Assembly (NCBI RefSeq): GCF_002159175.1
Contig: NZ_NFGZ01000002.1
Span: forward strand, 186,001 to 250,000
DNA length: 64,000 bases
Direction of reading: 5' to 3'
DNA from: Flavonifractor sp. An92
GTDB taxonomy: Bacteria > Bacillota > Clostridia > Oscillospirales > Oscillospiraceae
Positions 46,190 through 55,049 of the stretch are shown here, piece by piece. Position 1 is the stretch's first letter. Each line of letters begins with the position of its first letter. The notes below the pieces were generated by a model. That model was not told where the DNA came from. It saw only the letters and a program-made list of their open reading frames with translations, and did no database searches. A program made the translations under genes and the position numbers.

Positions 46190-47347
46190 TTGGGCTGGTT
46201 ACGCAAAAGACCGGCAAAAACCGGGGCGGCGGTCCAGCTCCGGGACGGGGGTCGGCACCCCTTCGGGCTGCTGGAGCGCTACACGCCCCTCCACGGCGGA
46301 GAGATCCGCCTGTATCGGACCATCCGGGAGGCCGTCCCCATCGTGGATGCCGCCATTCTGAAGCTGGTGCGCCTGACCGGAGGCGTGTCCGCGGTGCCCA
46401 GAGACAAGCGGGCCGGGGAAGAACTGGCTGAGTTCCTGCGCACGGTGGACACGGGACGGGGCCAGCGGGGCATCCAGTCCTTCCTGGACAGCTATGTGGA
46501 CTCCCTGCTCACCTGCGGGCAGGCGGTGGGGGAGATGGTGCTGGACCGGAAGAGGCAGGAGTTTACCGCCCTGCTGTGCGGCAATGTGGAGCACATCGAG
46601 GTACAGGAGGGGGATTCCCCCATGGACTTTGCCCTGTGCCGGAGAGAGGCGGGGGGACAGGCGACCCGCCTTCCCAGGCAGGACCTGTTGCTCTTCACTC
46701 CCTTCCAGCCGGAGGCGGAGCACCCCTACGGCGTGTCCCTGCTGCGGTCCATGCCCTTCCTCACCGGGATTTTGCTCAACATCTATCAGGCGGTGGGGAT
46801 GAACTGGGAGCGGATGGGCAACGTTCGCTTCGCCGTGGTGTGCAAGCCCGACAGCGACGGGCTCTATGCTCAGGAGCGCAGCGAGCAGCTGGCCCGGGAG
46901 TGGGCCTCCGCCATGGAAGCCACCAAGGACGGCTCGGTGCGGGACTTTGTAGCAGTAGGCGACGTGGAGATCAAGGTCATCGGCGCGGACAACCAGATCT
47001 TGGACAGCGAGGTGCCGGTGCGGCAGATCCTGGAGCAGCTGGTGGCCCGCACCGGTATCCCGCCCTTTTTGCTGGGCCTATCCTGGTCCTCCACCGAGCG
47101 GATGAGCACCCAGCAGGCCGACCTCCTCACCACCGAGATCACCGCCATCCGGCGCTCCCTGGAGCCAGTGGTGGAGCGGGTGTGTGAGATGTGGCTGCGG
47201 CTCCACGGCTACGACCACCACGTCACGGTGGAGTGGGCCGATATCAATTTGCAGGACCTGGTGGAAGAGGCCAAGGCCGAGCTCTACCACGAGCAGGCTG
47301 AGGCTCTGCGCCGGGAAGGTGAAGCGGAACAGGAGGATGCGAGTTGA
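46190..47347 (+). CDS. Phage portal protein
   Basis: The protein has 385 residues from the TTG at 46190 (GAGAGGAGG about nine bases upstream). Features are PIVDAAILKLVRLTGG, the clip/stem region and the C-terminal LVARTGIPPFLLGLSWSSTERMST, typical of portal proteins of siphophage- and myophage-like elements. It forms the dodecameric DNA channel at one capsid vertex. Its stop overlaps the protease TTG start (TTGA). Confidence 0.88.
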   Translation: MGWLRKRPAKTGAAVQLRDGGRHPFGLLERYTPLHGGEIRLYRTIREAVPIVDAAILKLVRLTGGVSAVPRDKRAGEELAEFLRTVDTGRGQRGIQSFLDSYVDSLLTCGQAVGEMVLDRKRQEFTALLCGNVEHIEVQEGDSPMDFALCRREAGGQATRLPRQDLLLFTPFQPEAEHPYGVSLLRSMPFLTGILLNIYQAVGMNWERMGNVRFAVVCKPDSDGLYAQERSEQLAREWASAMEATKDGSVRDFVAVGDVEIKVIGADNQILDSEVPVRQILEQLVARTGIPPFLLGLSWSSTERMSTQQADLLTTEITAIRRSLEPVVERVCEMWLRLHGYDHHVTVEWADINLQDLVEEAKAELYHEQAEALRREGEAEQEDAS

Positions 47348-48267
47348 ACATCATCAAAGAAGCCGGCGTGGGCGCTGCAGGGACCGTCAACGCGGAGGAT
47401 CTGGCCCTCATTCACGCCCAGAGCCGGAAGGAGCTGACCGCCGAGGAGGTCTTTACCTTCTGCGTCAAGCTCTGCGACAACGAGGTGGACCGGGACTGCG
47501 AGCGCTTCCCCGAGGCCACCCTGCGGGAGCTGGCTCCCCTCTTCGTGGGCAAGAGCGGCGTTTTCGACCACCGCTGGAGCGCCCGGGAGCAGATCGGGCG
47601 CATCTACCGCACCGAGCTGGTGCGGGAGGAGCAGAACACCACCGCCGCAGGAGACCCCTATTGCTACCTCAAGGGCTGGGTATACATGGTGCGTACCGAC
47701 AGCAACCGGGACCTCATCGCCGAGATCGAGGGCGGCATCAAGCGGGAGGTATCGGTGGGGTGCAGCGTGGTGCGCTCCGTTTGCTCCATCTGCGGCGAGG
47801 ACATCCACGACCGCAGCCGCTGCGCCCATGAGAAGGGCCGGACCTACAACGGCAAGCTCTGCTGGGCGGAGCTCCTGGACGCCACCGACGCCTATGAGTG
47901 GTCCTTCGTGGCGGTCCCCGCCCAGAAGGAGGCGGGGGTCATCAAGGGCTATCGCAGCCTCCACGCCCTGGCCCGGCAGGAGCCCGGGTGCCGGGCAGAG
48001 CTGGAGGAGCTGGAGCGGGAGGCCCGGGTGGGCCGCCGCTACCTGGAGGGCCTGCGGAAAACGGTGGTGCGGCTGGGCGGACTGGCCGAGCCCGCTCTGG
48101 ACGCCCCCACCCTGGAGCGCATCACGGAGCGCCTGGAGGAGCGGGAGCTGGAGGCCCTCAAGAGCGCCTATGAGGAGCGCCTGGAGGGGCTCTATCCCCC
48201 TGGCACCCAGCTGCGCTACGGCGGCGCGGAAGCGCCGGAGCACGGCGACGATATGTTCCGCATTTAA
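47344..48267 (+). CDS. Prohead protease-like protein
   Basis: The protein has 307 residues from a TTG start. VFDHRWSAREQIGRIYR carries the putative catalytic His, and IKREVSVGCSV the catalytic Ser, as in the phage prohead serine proteases. WSFVAVPAQKEAGV is the conserved C-terminal part of that domain. A CSICGEDI...CAHEKG insertion could bind zinc. The last 100 residues are a coiled-coil rich in Glu/Arg (ELEELEREARVG, LERITERLEERELEAL), possibly a fused scaffold segment. Confidence 0.8.
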   Translation: MNIIKEAGVGAAGTVNAEDLALIHAQSRKELTAEEVFTFCVKLCDNEVDRDCERFPEATLRELAPLFVGKSGVFDHRWSAREQIGRIYRTELVREEQNTTAAGDPYCYLKGWVYMVRTDSNRDLIAEIEGGIKREVSVGCSVVRSVCSICGEDIHDRSRCAHEKGRTYNGKLCWAELLDATDAYEWSFVAVPAQKEAGVIKGYRSLHALARQEPGCRAELEELEREARVGRRYLEGLRKTVVRLGGLAEPALDAPTLERITERLEERELEALKSAYEERLEGLYPPGTQLRYGGAEAPEHGDDMFRI

Positions 48268-48285
48268 CAAGACGGGAGGATGGAC

Positions 48286-48621
48286 ATGAAAAAAGAAGTT
48301 TCCTTTGACGGCATCGGTCAGGTGACCGCCACCTTTACCGCCCAGGACGGCGTGGAGGTGGGTATGCCCGTGAAGATCGCCGCCAATGGCGAGGTGGCCC
48401 CCTGCGCCGCCAGTGACCCCCTGAACGCCGTGGCGGTGGCGGTGAAGAACGGCTGCGCCGCTGTGCAGGTGGCGGGCTTTGTCCGCTGCAAGGCTACCGG
48501 CCTCAGCGTGGGCACCGTGAAGCTCTCCGCCGACGGCAGCGGCGGCGTGAAGCAGGACGAGGGCGGCAGCCCCTTCCTGGTGGTCGAGACTGACAGTGAG
48601 AGCGCCACCGTGCTGCTCTAA
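48286..48621 (+). CDS. Capsid decoration-like protein
   Basis: The protein has 111 residues from the ATG at 48286 (GGGAGG six bases upstream). A beta-rich small domain: VSFDGIGQVTATFTAQDGVEVG and MPVKIAANGEVAPC, then a Val-rich core. Position between protease and capsid gene and fold suggest the lambda gpD/DUF2190-type decoration proteins. Assignment mainly by context. Confidence 0.6.
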   Translation: MKKEVSFDGIGQVTATFTAQDGVEVGMPVKIAANGEVAPCAASDPLNAVAVAVKNGCAAVQVAGFVRCKATGLSVGTVKLSADGSGGVKQDEGGSPFLVVETDSESATVLL

Positions 48622-48639
48622 ACGAGAGGAGAGGATCAG

Positions 48640-49677
48640 ATGAGCTATTCCTTTGACAATCTGCGCCTGGAAAAGGGCATGTACCACGAGACCGGCCGCT
48701 CCTTCACCCAGGTGCTGGAGCGGGAGGACCCCTCCGAGTGCTACAAGGGCACCAGCCTGGAGGGCCTGGACGCCTTCCAGCGGCAGCTCAAGCGCTTCGA
48801 CATCAAGGTGAAGGGCGCGGGCAGCGACGTGGTGGAGAAGTTCTTCGCCACCGCCCAGTCCGCCGTCCTCTTCCCCGAGTACGTCTCCCGGTCGGTGCGC
48901 CAGGGCATGGATGAGGCCAACCTCCTGCCCTACATCACCGCCGCCACCACCCGCTTCGACGGCATGGACTACCGCTCCATCGCCTCGGTCCCCGAGGAGG
49001 AGCAGAAGGAGCTGCGCCATGTGGCCGAGGGCGCGGCCATCCCTGAGACCCAGGTGCGCAGCCAGAACAACCTGGTGCGCCTGCACAAGCGGGGCCGTCT
49101 GCTGGTGGCCCCCTATGAGGCCATCCGCTATCAGAAGCTGGACCTCTTCTCGGTGACCCTGCGGCAGATCGGCGCCCACATCAACCGGATGCACCTGGAG
49201 GACGCCATCGACGTGCTCATCCACGGCGACGGCAACGAGAATCCCGCCGAGGAGTTCACCGTGGGCAGCGAGCCCATCGGCGGCAGCGCCGGTACCCTTA
49301 CCTACGACGACCTGGTGGACTTCTGGGCCCAGTTCGACCCCTATGAGATGAACACCCTCCTGGTGTCCGGCGACGTGATGCGCCAGATGCTCAAGATGAC
49401 CGAGCTGCAGAATCCCCTGACCGGCCTCAACTTCCAGGGTACCGGCACCCTGGACACCCCCCTGGGCGCCAAGCTGCTGCGGACCTCCGCCCTGGAGGCG
49501 GGCACCCTCATCGGCCTGGACCGCCGGTATGCCCTGGAGATGGTGCAGGGCTCCGACGTGCTGGTGGAGTACGACAAGCTCATCGACCGCCAGCTGGAGC
49601 GGGCCGCCATCACCTCCATCTCCGGCTTTGCCAAGCTCTTTGTCCCCGCGGGCAAGGTGCTGCGCCTGGGGGAATGA
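48640..49677 (+). CDS. Major capsid protein (HK97-type fold)
   Basis: The protein has 345 residues. An N-terminal helical segment is followed by VLFPEYVSRSVRQGMDEANLLPYI, RLHKRGRLLVAPYEAIRYQKLDLFS and IGAHINRMHLEDAIDVLIHGDG, the spine-helix region of HK97-like capsids. The C-terminus VEYDKLIDRQLERAAITSISGFAKLF is the usual last strand/helix unit. GAGAGGAGAGG precedes the ATG. Confidence 0.9.
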   Translation: MSYSFDNLRLEKGMYHETGRSFTQVLEREDPSECYKGTSLEGLDAFQRQLKRFDIKVKGAGSDVVEKFFATAQSAVLFPEYVSRSVRQGMDEANLLPYITAATTRFDGMDYRSIASVPEEEQKELRHVAEGAAIPETQVRSQNNLVRLHKRGRLLVAPYEAIRYQKLDLFSVTLRQIGAHINRMHLEDAIDVLIHGDGNENPAEEFTVGSEPIGGSAGTLTYDDLVDFWAQFDPYEMNTLLVSGDVMRQMLKMTELQNPLTGLNFQGTGTLDTPLGAKLLRTSALEAGTLIGLDRRYALEMVQGSDVLVEYDKLIDRQLERAAITSISGFAKLFVPAGKVLRLGE

Positions 49678-49680
49678 GCC

Positions 49681-50022
49681 GTGGAGGACTGCCTGAGCCT
49701 GGCCAAGGTGCTGGGGGATGTGCCGGAGAGCGACTGGCCCAAGCTGGAGATCCTCTGTGAGGCTGCTCTTACCGAACTGCGCCGCCGCCTCCGCCCCGGC
49801 GTCACCGAGGCTGATTGCGGCGAGGCCCTGCCGCTGGCCGGGGCCTTTCTGGCCCTGGCCGGGCTGGAGGAGGGGGGCGAGGTGGAACGATTCTCCGCCG
49901 GAGACCTCACGATCCAGAGCAGCAGCAGCGGTAAGAGCGCTGACTTCCGCCGGCAGGCCGAGCGGGTGATGGCCCCCTGGCTCAACGACGGCGGGTTCGT
50001 ATTCCGGGGGGTGAGGGGATGA
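49681..50022 (+). CDS. Head-tail connector-type protein
   Basis: The protein has 113 residues, GTG start, four bases after the capsid gene. Mostly helical (SDWPKLEILCEAALTELRRRL, CGEALPLAGAFLALAGLEEG) like phage DNA-packaging/connector proteins. Its stop overlaps the next start. Function by position. Confidence 0.65.
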   Translation: MEDCLSLAKVLGDVPESDWPKLEILCEAALTELRRRLRPGVTEADCGEALPLAGAFLALAGLEEGGEVERFSAGDLTIQSSSSGKSADFRRQAERVMAPWLNDGGFVFRGVRG

Positions 50023-50354
50023 GCCGGGCCCTTCTGGGTACCATGCTGCGCCGCTACGGCCAGAGCGTGACGGTCACAGACCGCGACGGCGGGCAGACGG
50101 ACACCCGGGCCTTTGTACAGCCCATTCTGGAGCGGGGTGAGACGGATCTCCAGATCCATCCCACCCCGCTGGGCACCCGGCGGGGGGACCGCTACCTCTA
50201 TCTGGGGGCGGCGGAGGTCCCCCTCCGGGCGGGTGACCGGGTAGAGGGCCTGGGGCTCACCTTCCGGGTCCAGACCGCCCAGGCGATCCCGGTGGGGGAC
50301 GAACTCTCCCACTGGTGGGCCATTCTGCGGGTGAAGGGGGAGAAGGAGCCGTGA
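50019..50354 (+). CDS. Head-closure-type protein
   Basis: The protein has 111 residues with a beta-barrel-like sequence (GQSVTVTDRDGG, DRYLYLGAAEVPLRAGDRVEGLG-like stretch, TFRVQTAQAIPVGDE). Size, fold pattern and position match phage head-closure proteins. It overlaps both neighbours by four bases. Confidence 0.6.
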   Translation: MSRALLGTMLRRYGQSVTVTDRDGGQTDTRAFVQPILERGETDLQIHPTPLGTRRGDRYLYLGAAEVPLRAGDRVEGLGLTFRVQTAQAIPVGDELSHWWAILRVKGEKEP

Positions 50355-50857
50355 GCGGACTGGAGCATGTGCGGGACTATCTGGCCGAGTATCTCAGCGG
50401 TCAGGGCGTGAACGCCGTTACTGCCTGGTCGGACCGGCCCAGGAGCGAGACGGACGGCGCGGTGTGCGCGGTGTCCCTGCGCAAGGGGCAGGCCGTTGGG
50501 GTGGGCTTCTGCGACTACCTGGGGGAGCGGTACGACACCAAGCGGGGGCGCTGGGTGGAGTTCTACGGCAAGCGGGTGCGGCTCACCTTTGGGCTGGATT
50601 TGTACGCCCCGGCGGGTGCGGAGGTGGGAGAGCGCGCCATCCGCGCCGCCTTCGACACCCTGGCCGGAGCCCTTCAGGGCGGCGGACCGTCCGGGCTGAA
50701 GCTGGAGGAGTTTTCCTGCGGCGAGACGGAATTTCTGGAGACGGAGGGGCGCTACCGCTGCCCCGTGGAGGCGGTCTATCAGGCCTTCCTCTATGCGGTG
50801 GCCGACGAGGGCGGCTCCTTCTTGGACTTTGAGGTGAAGGGAGTTATGCAGCTTTGA
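50351..50857 (+). CDS. Tail-completion/terminator-type protein
   Basis: The protein has 168 residues from the GTG at 50351, which overlaps the previous stop (GTGA). GLEHVRDYLAEYLSGQGV and YGKRVRLTFGLDLYAP, then a C-terminal CPVEAVYQAFLYAV, suggest the tail-terminator fold that caps the tail tube. Assignment by position and size. Confidence 0.55.
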   Translation: MSGLEHVRDYLAEYLSGQGVNAVTAWSDRPRSETDGAVCAVSLRKGQAVGVGFCDYLGERYDTKRGRWVEFYGKRVRLTFGLDLYAPAGAEVGERAIRAAFDTLAGALQGGGPSGLKLEEFSCGETEFLETEGRYRCPVEAVYQAFLYAVADEGGSFLDFEVKGVMQL

Positions 50858-51894
50858 GTGAAATGACAGTCCATGAGCGTCCGGGGGTTTACTCCTCCTA
50901 CGACGCGTCGGCGGTGGTCAGCGGCAGCGGCGGCAGCGCCACCGTGGGCCTGGCGGCAATTTCCACCGGGGGCGAGGAAAACACCCTCTACAAGTGGAGC
51001 CGCTATGAGGAGGCCGCCCAGGTCTTTGGGGAGAGCGATCCCCTCACCGCGCTGGTCCGCCTCCTGTTCCGCAACGGCGCCGGGGCGGTGTACGCCGTAC
51101 CGGTGCGGAATCAGGAGGGCTACGAGGCGGCCTTCGCCCTGCTGGCGGCGGAGGAGGGCATCTCCATCGTCACCTGCGACAGCACTGAGGCCAGCGTCCA
51201 CCAGGCCCTGCGGGAGAGCGTCAACGAGGCCTCCCAGGCCCGGCGGGAGCGAATCGCCGTGGTGGAGGGGGCCTCCGGCGAGAATGCCCAGGCGCTGGCC
51301 GAGCGGGCCCAGGCCCTCAACGCCGAGCGCATGGTGCTGGTGGGCCCCACCGCGGTGGGCGAGCAGAGCGGCCTGCTGGCCGCCGCGGTGGCCGGAGCCA
51401 TCGCGAAGGAGAGCGACCCCGCCGTACCTCTGGGGGGCGCTACCCTCAGCGGCCTGAGCGGTTTGAGCCAGAAGTACGGCGACAGCGAGATCGATGTGCT
51501 GGTGAAGGGCGGCGTCACCCCCGTGGAAGAGGTGGGTGGCGTGGTTTCTGTCGTACGGGGCATCACCACACGCACCAAGACCGGCGAGGCCGGGGATACC
51601 ACCTGGCGGGAGCTGACCACCATCCGCATCGTGGATGACGTGATTCCCACGGTGCGCAATGCCCTGCGCAGCCGCTTCCGCCGCGCCAAGAACACCGAGC
51701 AGAGCCGGGGGGCCATCCGCTCCCAGGTGGTGCTGGAGCTGGAGAACAAGCTCAGCCGGGAGATCATCACCGGCTACGGCGAGGTCACCGCCCAGGCGGA
51801 TGCGGAAAATCCCACCGTGTGCGTGGTGGAGTTCTCCTTCACCGTGGCCCACGGCCTCAACCAGATCTGGCTCAGCGCCCACATCACCGTATAA
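50854..51894 (+). CDS. Contractile tail sheath protein (XkdK-like)
   Basis: The protein has 346 residues. N-terminal HERPGVYSSYDASAVVSG is the extended arm. FGESDPLTALVRLLFRNGAGAVYAVPV is typical of sheath domain I. The C-terminal TIRIVDDVIPTVRNALRSRF and GLNQIWLSAHITV are the conserved handshake strands. TTG at 50854 has AAGGGAG ten bases upstream and overlaps the previous stop (TTGA); an ATG at 50863 is possible. A sheath means a contractile, myovirus-like tail. Confidence 0.9.
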   Translation: MSEMTVHERPGVYSSYDASAVVSGSGGSATVGLAAISTGGEENTLYKWSRYEEAAQVFGESDPLTALVRLLFRNGAGAVYAVPVRNQEGYEAAFALLAAEEGISIVTCDSTEASVHQALRESVNEASQARRERIAVVEGASGENAQALAERAQALNAERMVLVGPTAVGEQSGLLAAAVAGAIAKESDPAVPLGGATLSGLSGLSQKYGDSEIDVLVKGGVTPVEEVGGVVSVVRGITTRTKTGEAGDTTWRELTTIRIVDDVIPTVRNALRSRFRRAKNTEQSRGAIRSQVVLELENKLSREIITGYGEVTAQADAENPTVCVVEFSFTVAHGLNQIWLSAHITV

Positions 51895-51906
51895 GGAGGA
51901 AATGCC

Positions 51907-52296
51907 ATGGAAGTGACGGGTTTTCCCACCAGCAGTGACATCTATCTGGAGGTGGACGGCACCAAGGTGGCGGTGGTGCAGAGCTACGCCGCCAAGAGCA
52001 CCCGTACCAGCCAGACCGTGGAGGCCTTCGGCGAGGATGAGCCGGTGGCCACCATCCCCGGCCAGCGGACCCACGTCATCGAGCTGACCCGGCTTTACGC
52101 CACCGACGAGGCCATCCGGGACGGCATCGATTTCCACAGCCTGAGTGATTTCAGCCTGGTCATCTGTAAGCCTGACCGGAAGATCATCTACTCCGGCTGC
52201 CAGTGGAGTTCCATCAGCGAGACCGGCGCGCTGGGCGCTATGGTGGTGGAGAAGATCACCATTGTGGCCTCCAAGCGTATCGAGACAGCGGCGTGA
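51907..52296 (+). CDS. Tail tube protein (XkdM-like)
   Basis: The protein has 129 residues. FPTSSDIYLEVDGTKVAVVQSY is the conserved N-terminal strand pair. THVIELTRLYATDEAIRDGIDFH and KIIYSGCQWSSISETGAL follow as in PBSX XkdM tubes. AAGGAGG precedes the ATG. It forms the inner tube inside the sheath. Confidence 0.88.
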   Translation: MEVTGFPTSSDIYLEVDGTKVAVVQSYAAKSTRTSQTVEAFGEDEPVATIPGQRTHVIELTRLYATDEAIRDGIDFHSLSDFSLVICKPDRKIIYSGCQWSSISETGALGAMVVEKITIVASKRIETAA

Positions 52297-52928
52297 GCGG
52301 GAAACTGGACGCCCTGAGGGCCGGGGCGGAGAAGCTGGACCTGGGGGAGGGGAGGTTTTTACGCCTCCTCTCCGCCCGGGAGATTTTAGAGGCCCGAAGA
52401 GAGGGGCGGCTCCTGGCCAAGGACGGGGCGGAACAGGCCCTGTGCGGCAACGCCGCCCTGCTGGCCCGGGCCCTGGTGGATGAAAAGGGGCCGCTTTATG
52501 AGAGCGGCGGCGCGGTGCTGAACGCCCTCACCGCCCGGGAGATCGGGGCCCTGGCCAAGCGCTGGGCCGCCTTCGACCGGGCGGAAAACCCCGTCCCCGC
52601 CACCCAAAGCGAGGGCGAGGCGTGGTTGGAGGAATTCAAACAGGACAGCGACGAGCGGCTGCGGTGGAAGGTGCTGAAGACCTTCAGGGCCCTCCCCACG
52701 GAGGAGCGGGCGAGGGAGATGAAGGAGCGGGATTACCTCTGGTGCGCCCTCCACCTGCTGCTGGACCGGGAAGAGGAGGTCGCCCGCCTGTGTCCCACCT
52801 GCCGCGCCCAGGCCCTGGAGGGCCGTTGCCCCGTGTGCGGAGCCCCCGCCCACAGCGGCGAGGAGGGGCAGAACGCCTCCTTCGACCGGGAGCGCTATGA
52901 GGCCCTGTGCCGGGGGGAGCGGGTATGA
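52293..52928 (+). CDS. Tail-assembly-chaperone-position protein with a zinc-ribbon-like CxxC pair
   Basis: The protein has 211 residues from the GTG overlapping the tube stop. It is helical and charged (FLRLLSAREILEARREGRLL, LRWKVLKTFRALPTEERARE). The C-terminal CPTCRAQALEGRCPVCGAP is a two-CxxC zinc ribbon. The gene sits where PBSX-like elements have the frameshifted tail-assembly chaperone. No slippery heptamer with a second frame was evident. Function is by position only. Confidence 0.55.
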   Translation: MSGKLDALRAGAEKLDLGEGRFLRLLSAREILEARREGRLLAKDGAEQALCGNAALLARALVDEKGPLYESGGAVLNALTAREIGALAKRWAAFDRAENPVPATQSEGEAWLEEFKQDSDERLRWKVLKTFRALPTEERAREMKERDYLWCALHLLLDREEEVARLCPTCRAQALEGRCPVCGAPAHSGEEGQNASFDRERYEALCRGERV

Positions 52929-53494
52929 GAGATTATCTGGAGGCCCTGCTGGAGGAACAGCAGGAGCCGGAGCGGGAAACGCCCACATTGCCGGAAGAGC
53001 CGGCGGCGGGTGGAAGTTACCGGAGGGACGGCGGAGAAGCGCCGGAGCGGAAGGAAGATACCTCTGCCGTCCAGCCGTTTGAGATAGAGAGGGAGCGGTC
53101 TGCCGCCCCGGATGGAGAGACGGCGCTGGAGGAACGGGCCGGGGCGGCGGAGTGGCTGCTGGAGACGGGCATGGGGCCCGCGGTGGTTTCCGGAGTGGAG
53201 ACGATCCGGCGTGCGGCATCCGCAGCAGCGGAGCCGGCGGCGTCACACAGCGGCCGGGATGCCGGGGAAGCTGTGGCCGGGACGGAGCGTTGGAGCGGCA
53301 CGGCGCTGTATGCGGACTTGGTTCGGCGTGAGGCGGCGGCTGCCTGGCCGGAGACAGCGGTCCAGCGCGCCCAGCCCATGCCCCTCAGCAAGCCGGGGAG
53401 CACGGCGGGGGGAGGAGCGATCACCCTGGCGGAGCTGGACCGGGCGGTCCAGCGGGACGCCCGGCGGTACGACAGCCCCTTCCCGCTCTACTGA
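52925..53494 (+). CDS. Low-complexity 189-residue protein in the tape-measure position
   Basis: It starts at the ATG overlapping the previous stop (ATGA). Ala/Glu/Arg-rich, probably disordered through most of its length, with a more conserved-looking C-terminus LAELDRAVQRDARRYDSPF. In sheathed phages the gene between chaperone and LysM protein encodes a tape measure of 600 residues or more with long helices and membrane segments. This protein has neither, so either the tape measure is missing or this is a very short surrogate. Confidence 0.6.
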   Translation: MRDYLEALLEEQQEPERETPTLPEEPAAGGSYRRDGGEAPERKEDTSAVQPFEIERERSAAPDGETALEERAGAAEWLLETGMGPAVVSGVETIRRAASAAAEPAASHSGRDAGEAVAGTERWSGTALYADLVRREAAAAWPETAVQRAQPMPLSKPGSTAGGGAITLAELDRAVQRDARRYDSPFPLY

Positions 53495-53506
53495 GGAGGG
53501 ATGTTT

Positions 53507-54091
53507 GTGAAACTGAGCCCCATGCGCTACAAGGACTTCATCTGGCCCCACAATCCCAGGACCTATGCCATCGAGTATGAGCGGGTCATAGCGGTGAACA
53601 AGGTGCCCTATGGGCGCTACCAGCTCCAGGACCTGGGGCCCACCCGGCGCATCCTGCGGGGGGAGGGGGAGTTCGTGGGCGAGGACGCCTACCGGACCTT
53701 TCAGGCCCTGGCCAGCGTGTTTTATCAGGAGGGGCCGGGGCTGCTGGTCCACCCGGTGTGGCAGTGCGCCAACGCCTACTTCGTGGAGCTCTCCCTGGCG
53801 CAGGAGCCCCGGGCCGACTATGTGCGCTATACCTTCGCCTTCTGGGAGAGCTATGACGACTATGTACAGAGCCTGGCCCCGGCGGTGGGGAGTTCCTCTA
53901 GGACGGTGAGCGGCGGCGGCACCACGGCGGGTAGCACCACCACAGAGCGGTGGCACACCGTGCAGCGGGGGGACACCCTCTGGGGCATCGCCAACACCTA
54001 CGGCCTGAGCCTCAACGCCCTCATTGTCCTCAATCCCCAGATCAAGAACCCCAACCTCATCTATGTGGGGCAGAAAGTGCGGGTGGCGTGA
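53507..54091 (+). CDS. LysM-containing tail protein (XkdP-like)
   Basis: The protein has 194 residues from the GTG at 53507 (AGGAGG seven bases upstream; the ATG at 53501 is only one base from it). The N-terminal 125 residues ([31 protein letters not shown]) match the first domain of XkdP/DNA-circularisation-like proteins. A Ser/Thr/Gly linker is followed by a complete LysM ([20 protein letters not shown]...[11 protein letters not shown]). It caps the tube and may bind peptidoglycan. Confidence 0.85.
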   Translation: MKLSPMRYKDFIWPHNPRTYAIEYERVIAVNKVPYGRYQLQDLGPTRRILRGEGEFVGEDAYRTFQALASVFYQEGPGLLVHPVWQCANAYFVELSLAQEPRADYVRYTFAFWESYDDYVQSLAPAVGSSSRTVSGGGTTAGSTTTERWHTVQRGDTLWGIANTYGLSLNALIVLNPQIKNPNLIYVGQKVRVA

Positions 54092-55032
54092 TGGAGTGCT
54101 GGGTGACCGATTATCAGGGTAAAAAATGGGACCTGCCGCCCCGGACGGCTTGGCGCTTCACCTATACGGCGGGGAGCCCCTGCGACTCCTTCCAGGTGGA
54201 GTGCCTGTGGGGCGAGGAGCGGGAGGACGGCTTGGCCGACCTGGTGTATTTCGGCGCGTCGGAGAAGGGGGAGCGGGTGTTCACCGGCCTGGTGGACGAG
54301 TGCGAGTGTACCTGGGATGAAAACGGCAGCCGCCTGACCATCAGTGGCCGGGGGATGGCCGCCCGGCTGCTGGACAACGAGGCCAAGGGAGCCGACTACC
54401 AGGTGGCCACCCTGGCCGACCTCCTGCGGGACCATGTGACCCCCTACGGCATTACCGCCGTGGGGGGTGAGGACCTGCCCCATGTGGCCGGGTTCTCGGT
54501 GGAGACCGGGAGCAGCGAGTGGACGGTGGTGGAAAACTTTGTGCGCTACTACGGTGGACGGGAGCCTCGATTCGACCGGCAGGGGCGGTTGATCCTCACC
54601 GGCTGGCAGAGCGGTGTGCAAAAAAAGCTGGGGAGCGACTGCCCGGTGACCTCCGCCGTGCTGCGGGACAAGCGATACGGGGTGTTGTCCCAGGTGCTGG
54701 TGCGCAATCCAAACGACCAGGGGGAGCAGACGGTTTCCAACACGGAATTCCGGAACCGGGGCGGTATGCGCCGCCAAGTGCTCACCATGCCCCGGAAAAG
54801 CGGTTACGAGGCCATGCGCTACCGGGCGGACTACCAGCTTCAGCGCTCCGCCGAGGAGCAGCGGCGGCTCATTCTGCGTTCGCCCCGGGCTTTCCTGGCC
54901 TTTCCGGGGGATGTGGTGGAGCTGGAGCTGGTCCGCCCCGGGCTGAACGGGCGCTGGCGGGTGTGGGAGAGCACCTGCGGCAGCGACGAGAAGGGAACTT
55001 ACACTGAGCTGGAGCTGAGCCCGGTGGACTGA
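54091..55032 (+). CDS. Baseplate hub-type protein (XkdQ-like)
   Basis: The protein has 313 residues; its ATG shares one base with the previous stop. RFTYTAGSPCDSFQVECLW, RLTISGRGMAARLLDNEA and TLADLLRDHVTPYGI match the hub proteins (gp27-like) of PBSX-type tails, as does FVRYYGGREPRFDRQGRLIL. It forms the trimeric ring joining tube and spike. Confidence 0.8.
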   Translation: MECWVTDYQGKKWDLPPRTAWRFTYTAGSPCDSFQVECLWGEEREDGLADLVYFGASEKGERVFTGLVDECECTWDENGSRLTISGRGMAARLLDNEAKGADYQVATLADLLRDHVTPYGITAVGGEDLPHVAGFSVETGSSEWTVVENFVRYYGGREPRFDRQGRLILTGWQSGVQKKLGSDCPVTSAVLRDKRYGVLSQVLVRNPNDQGEQTVSNTEFRNRGGMRRQVLTMPRKSGYEAMRYRADYQLQRSAEEQRRLILRSPRAFLAFPGDVVELELVRPGLNGRWRVWESTCGSDEKGTYTELELSPVD

Positions 55033-55049
55033 GAGAGGGGAGAGACTTT

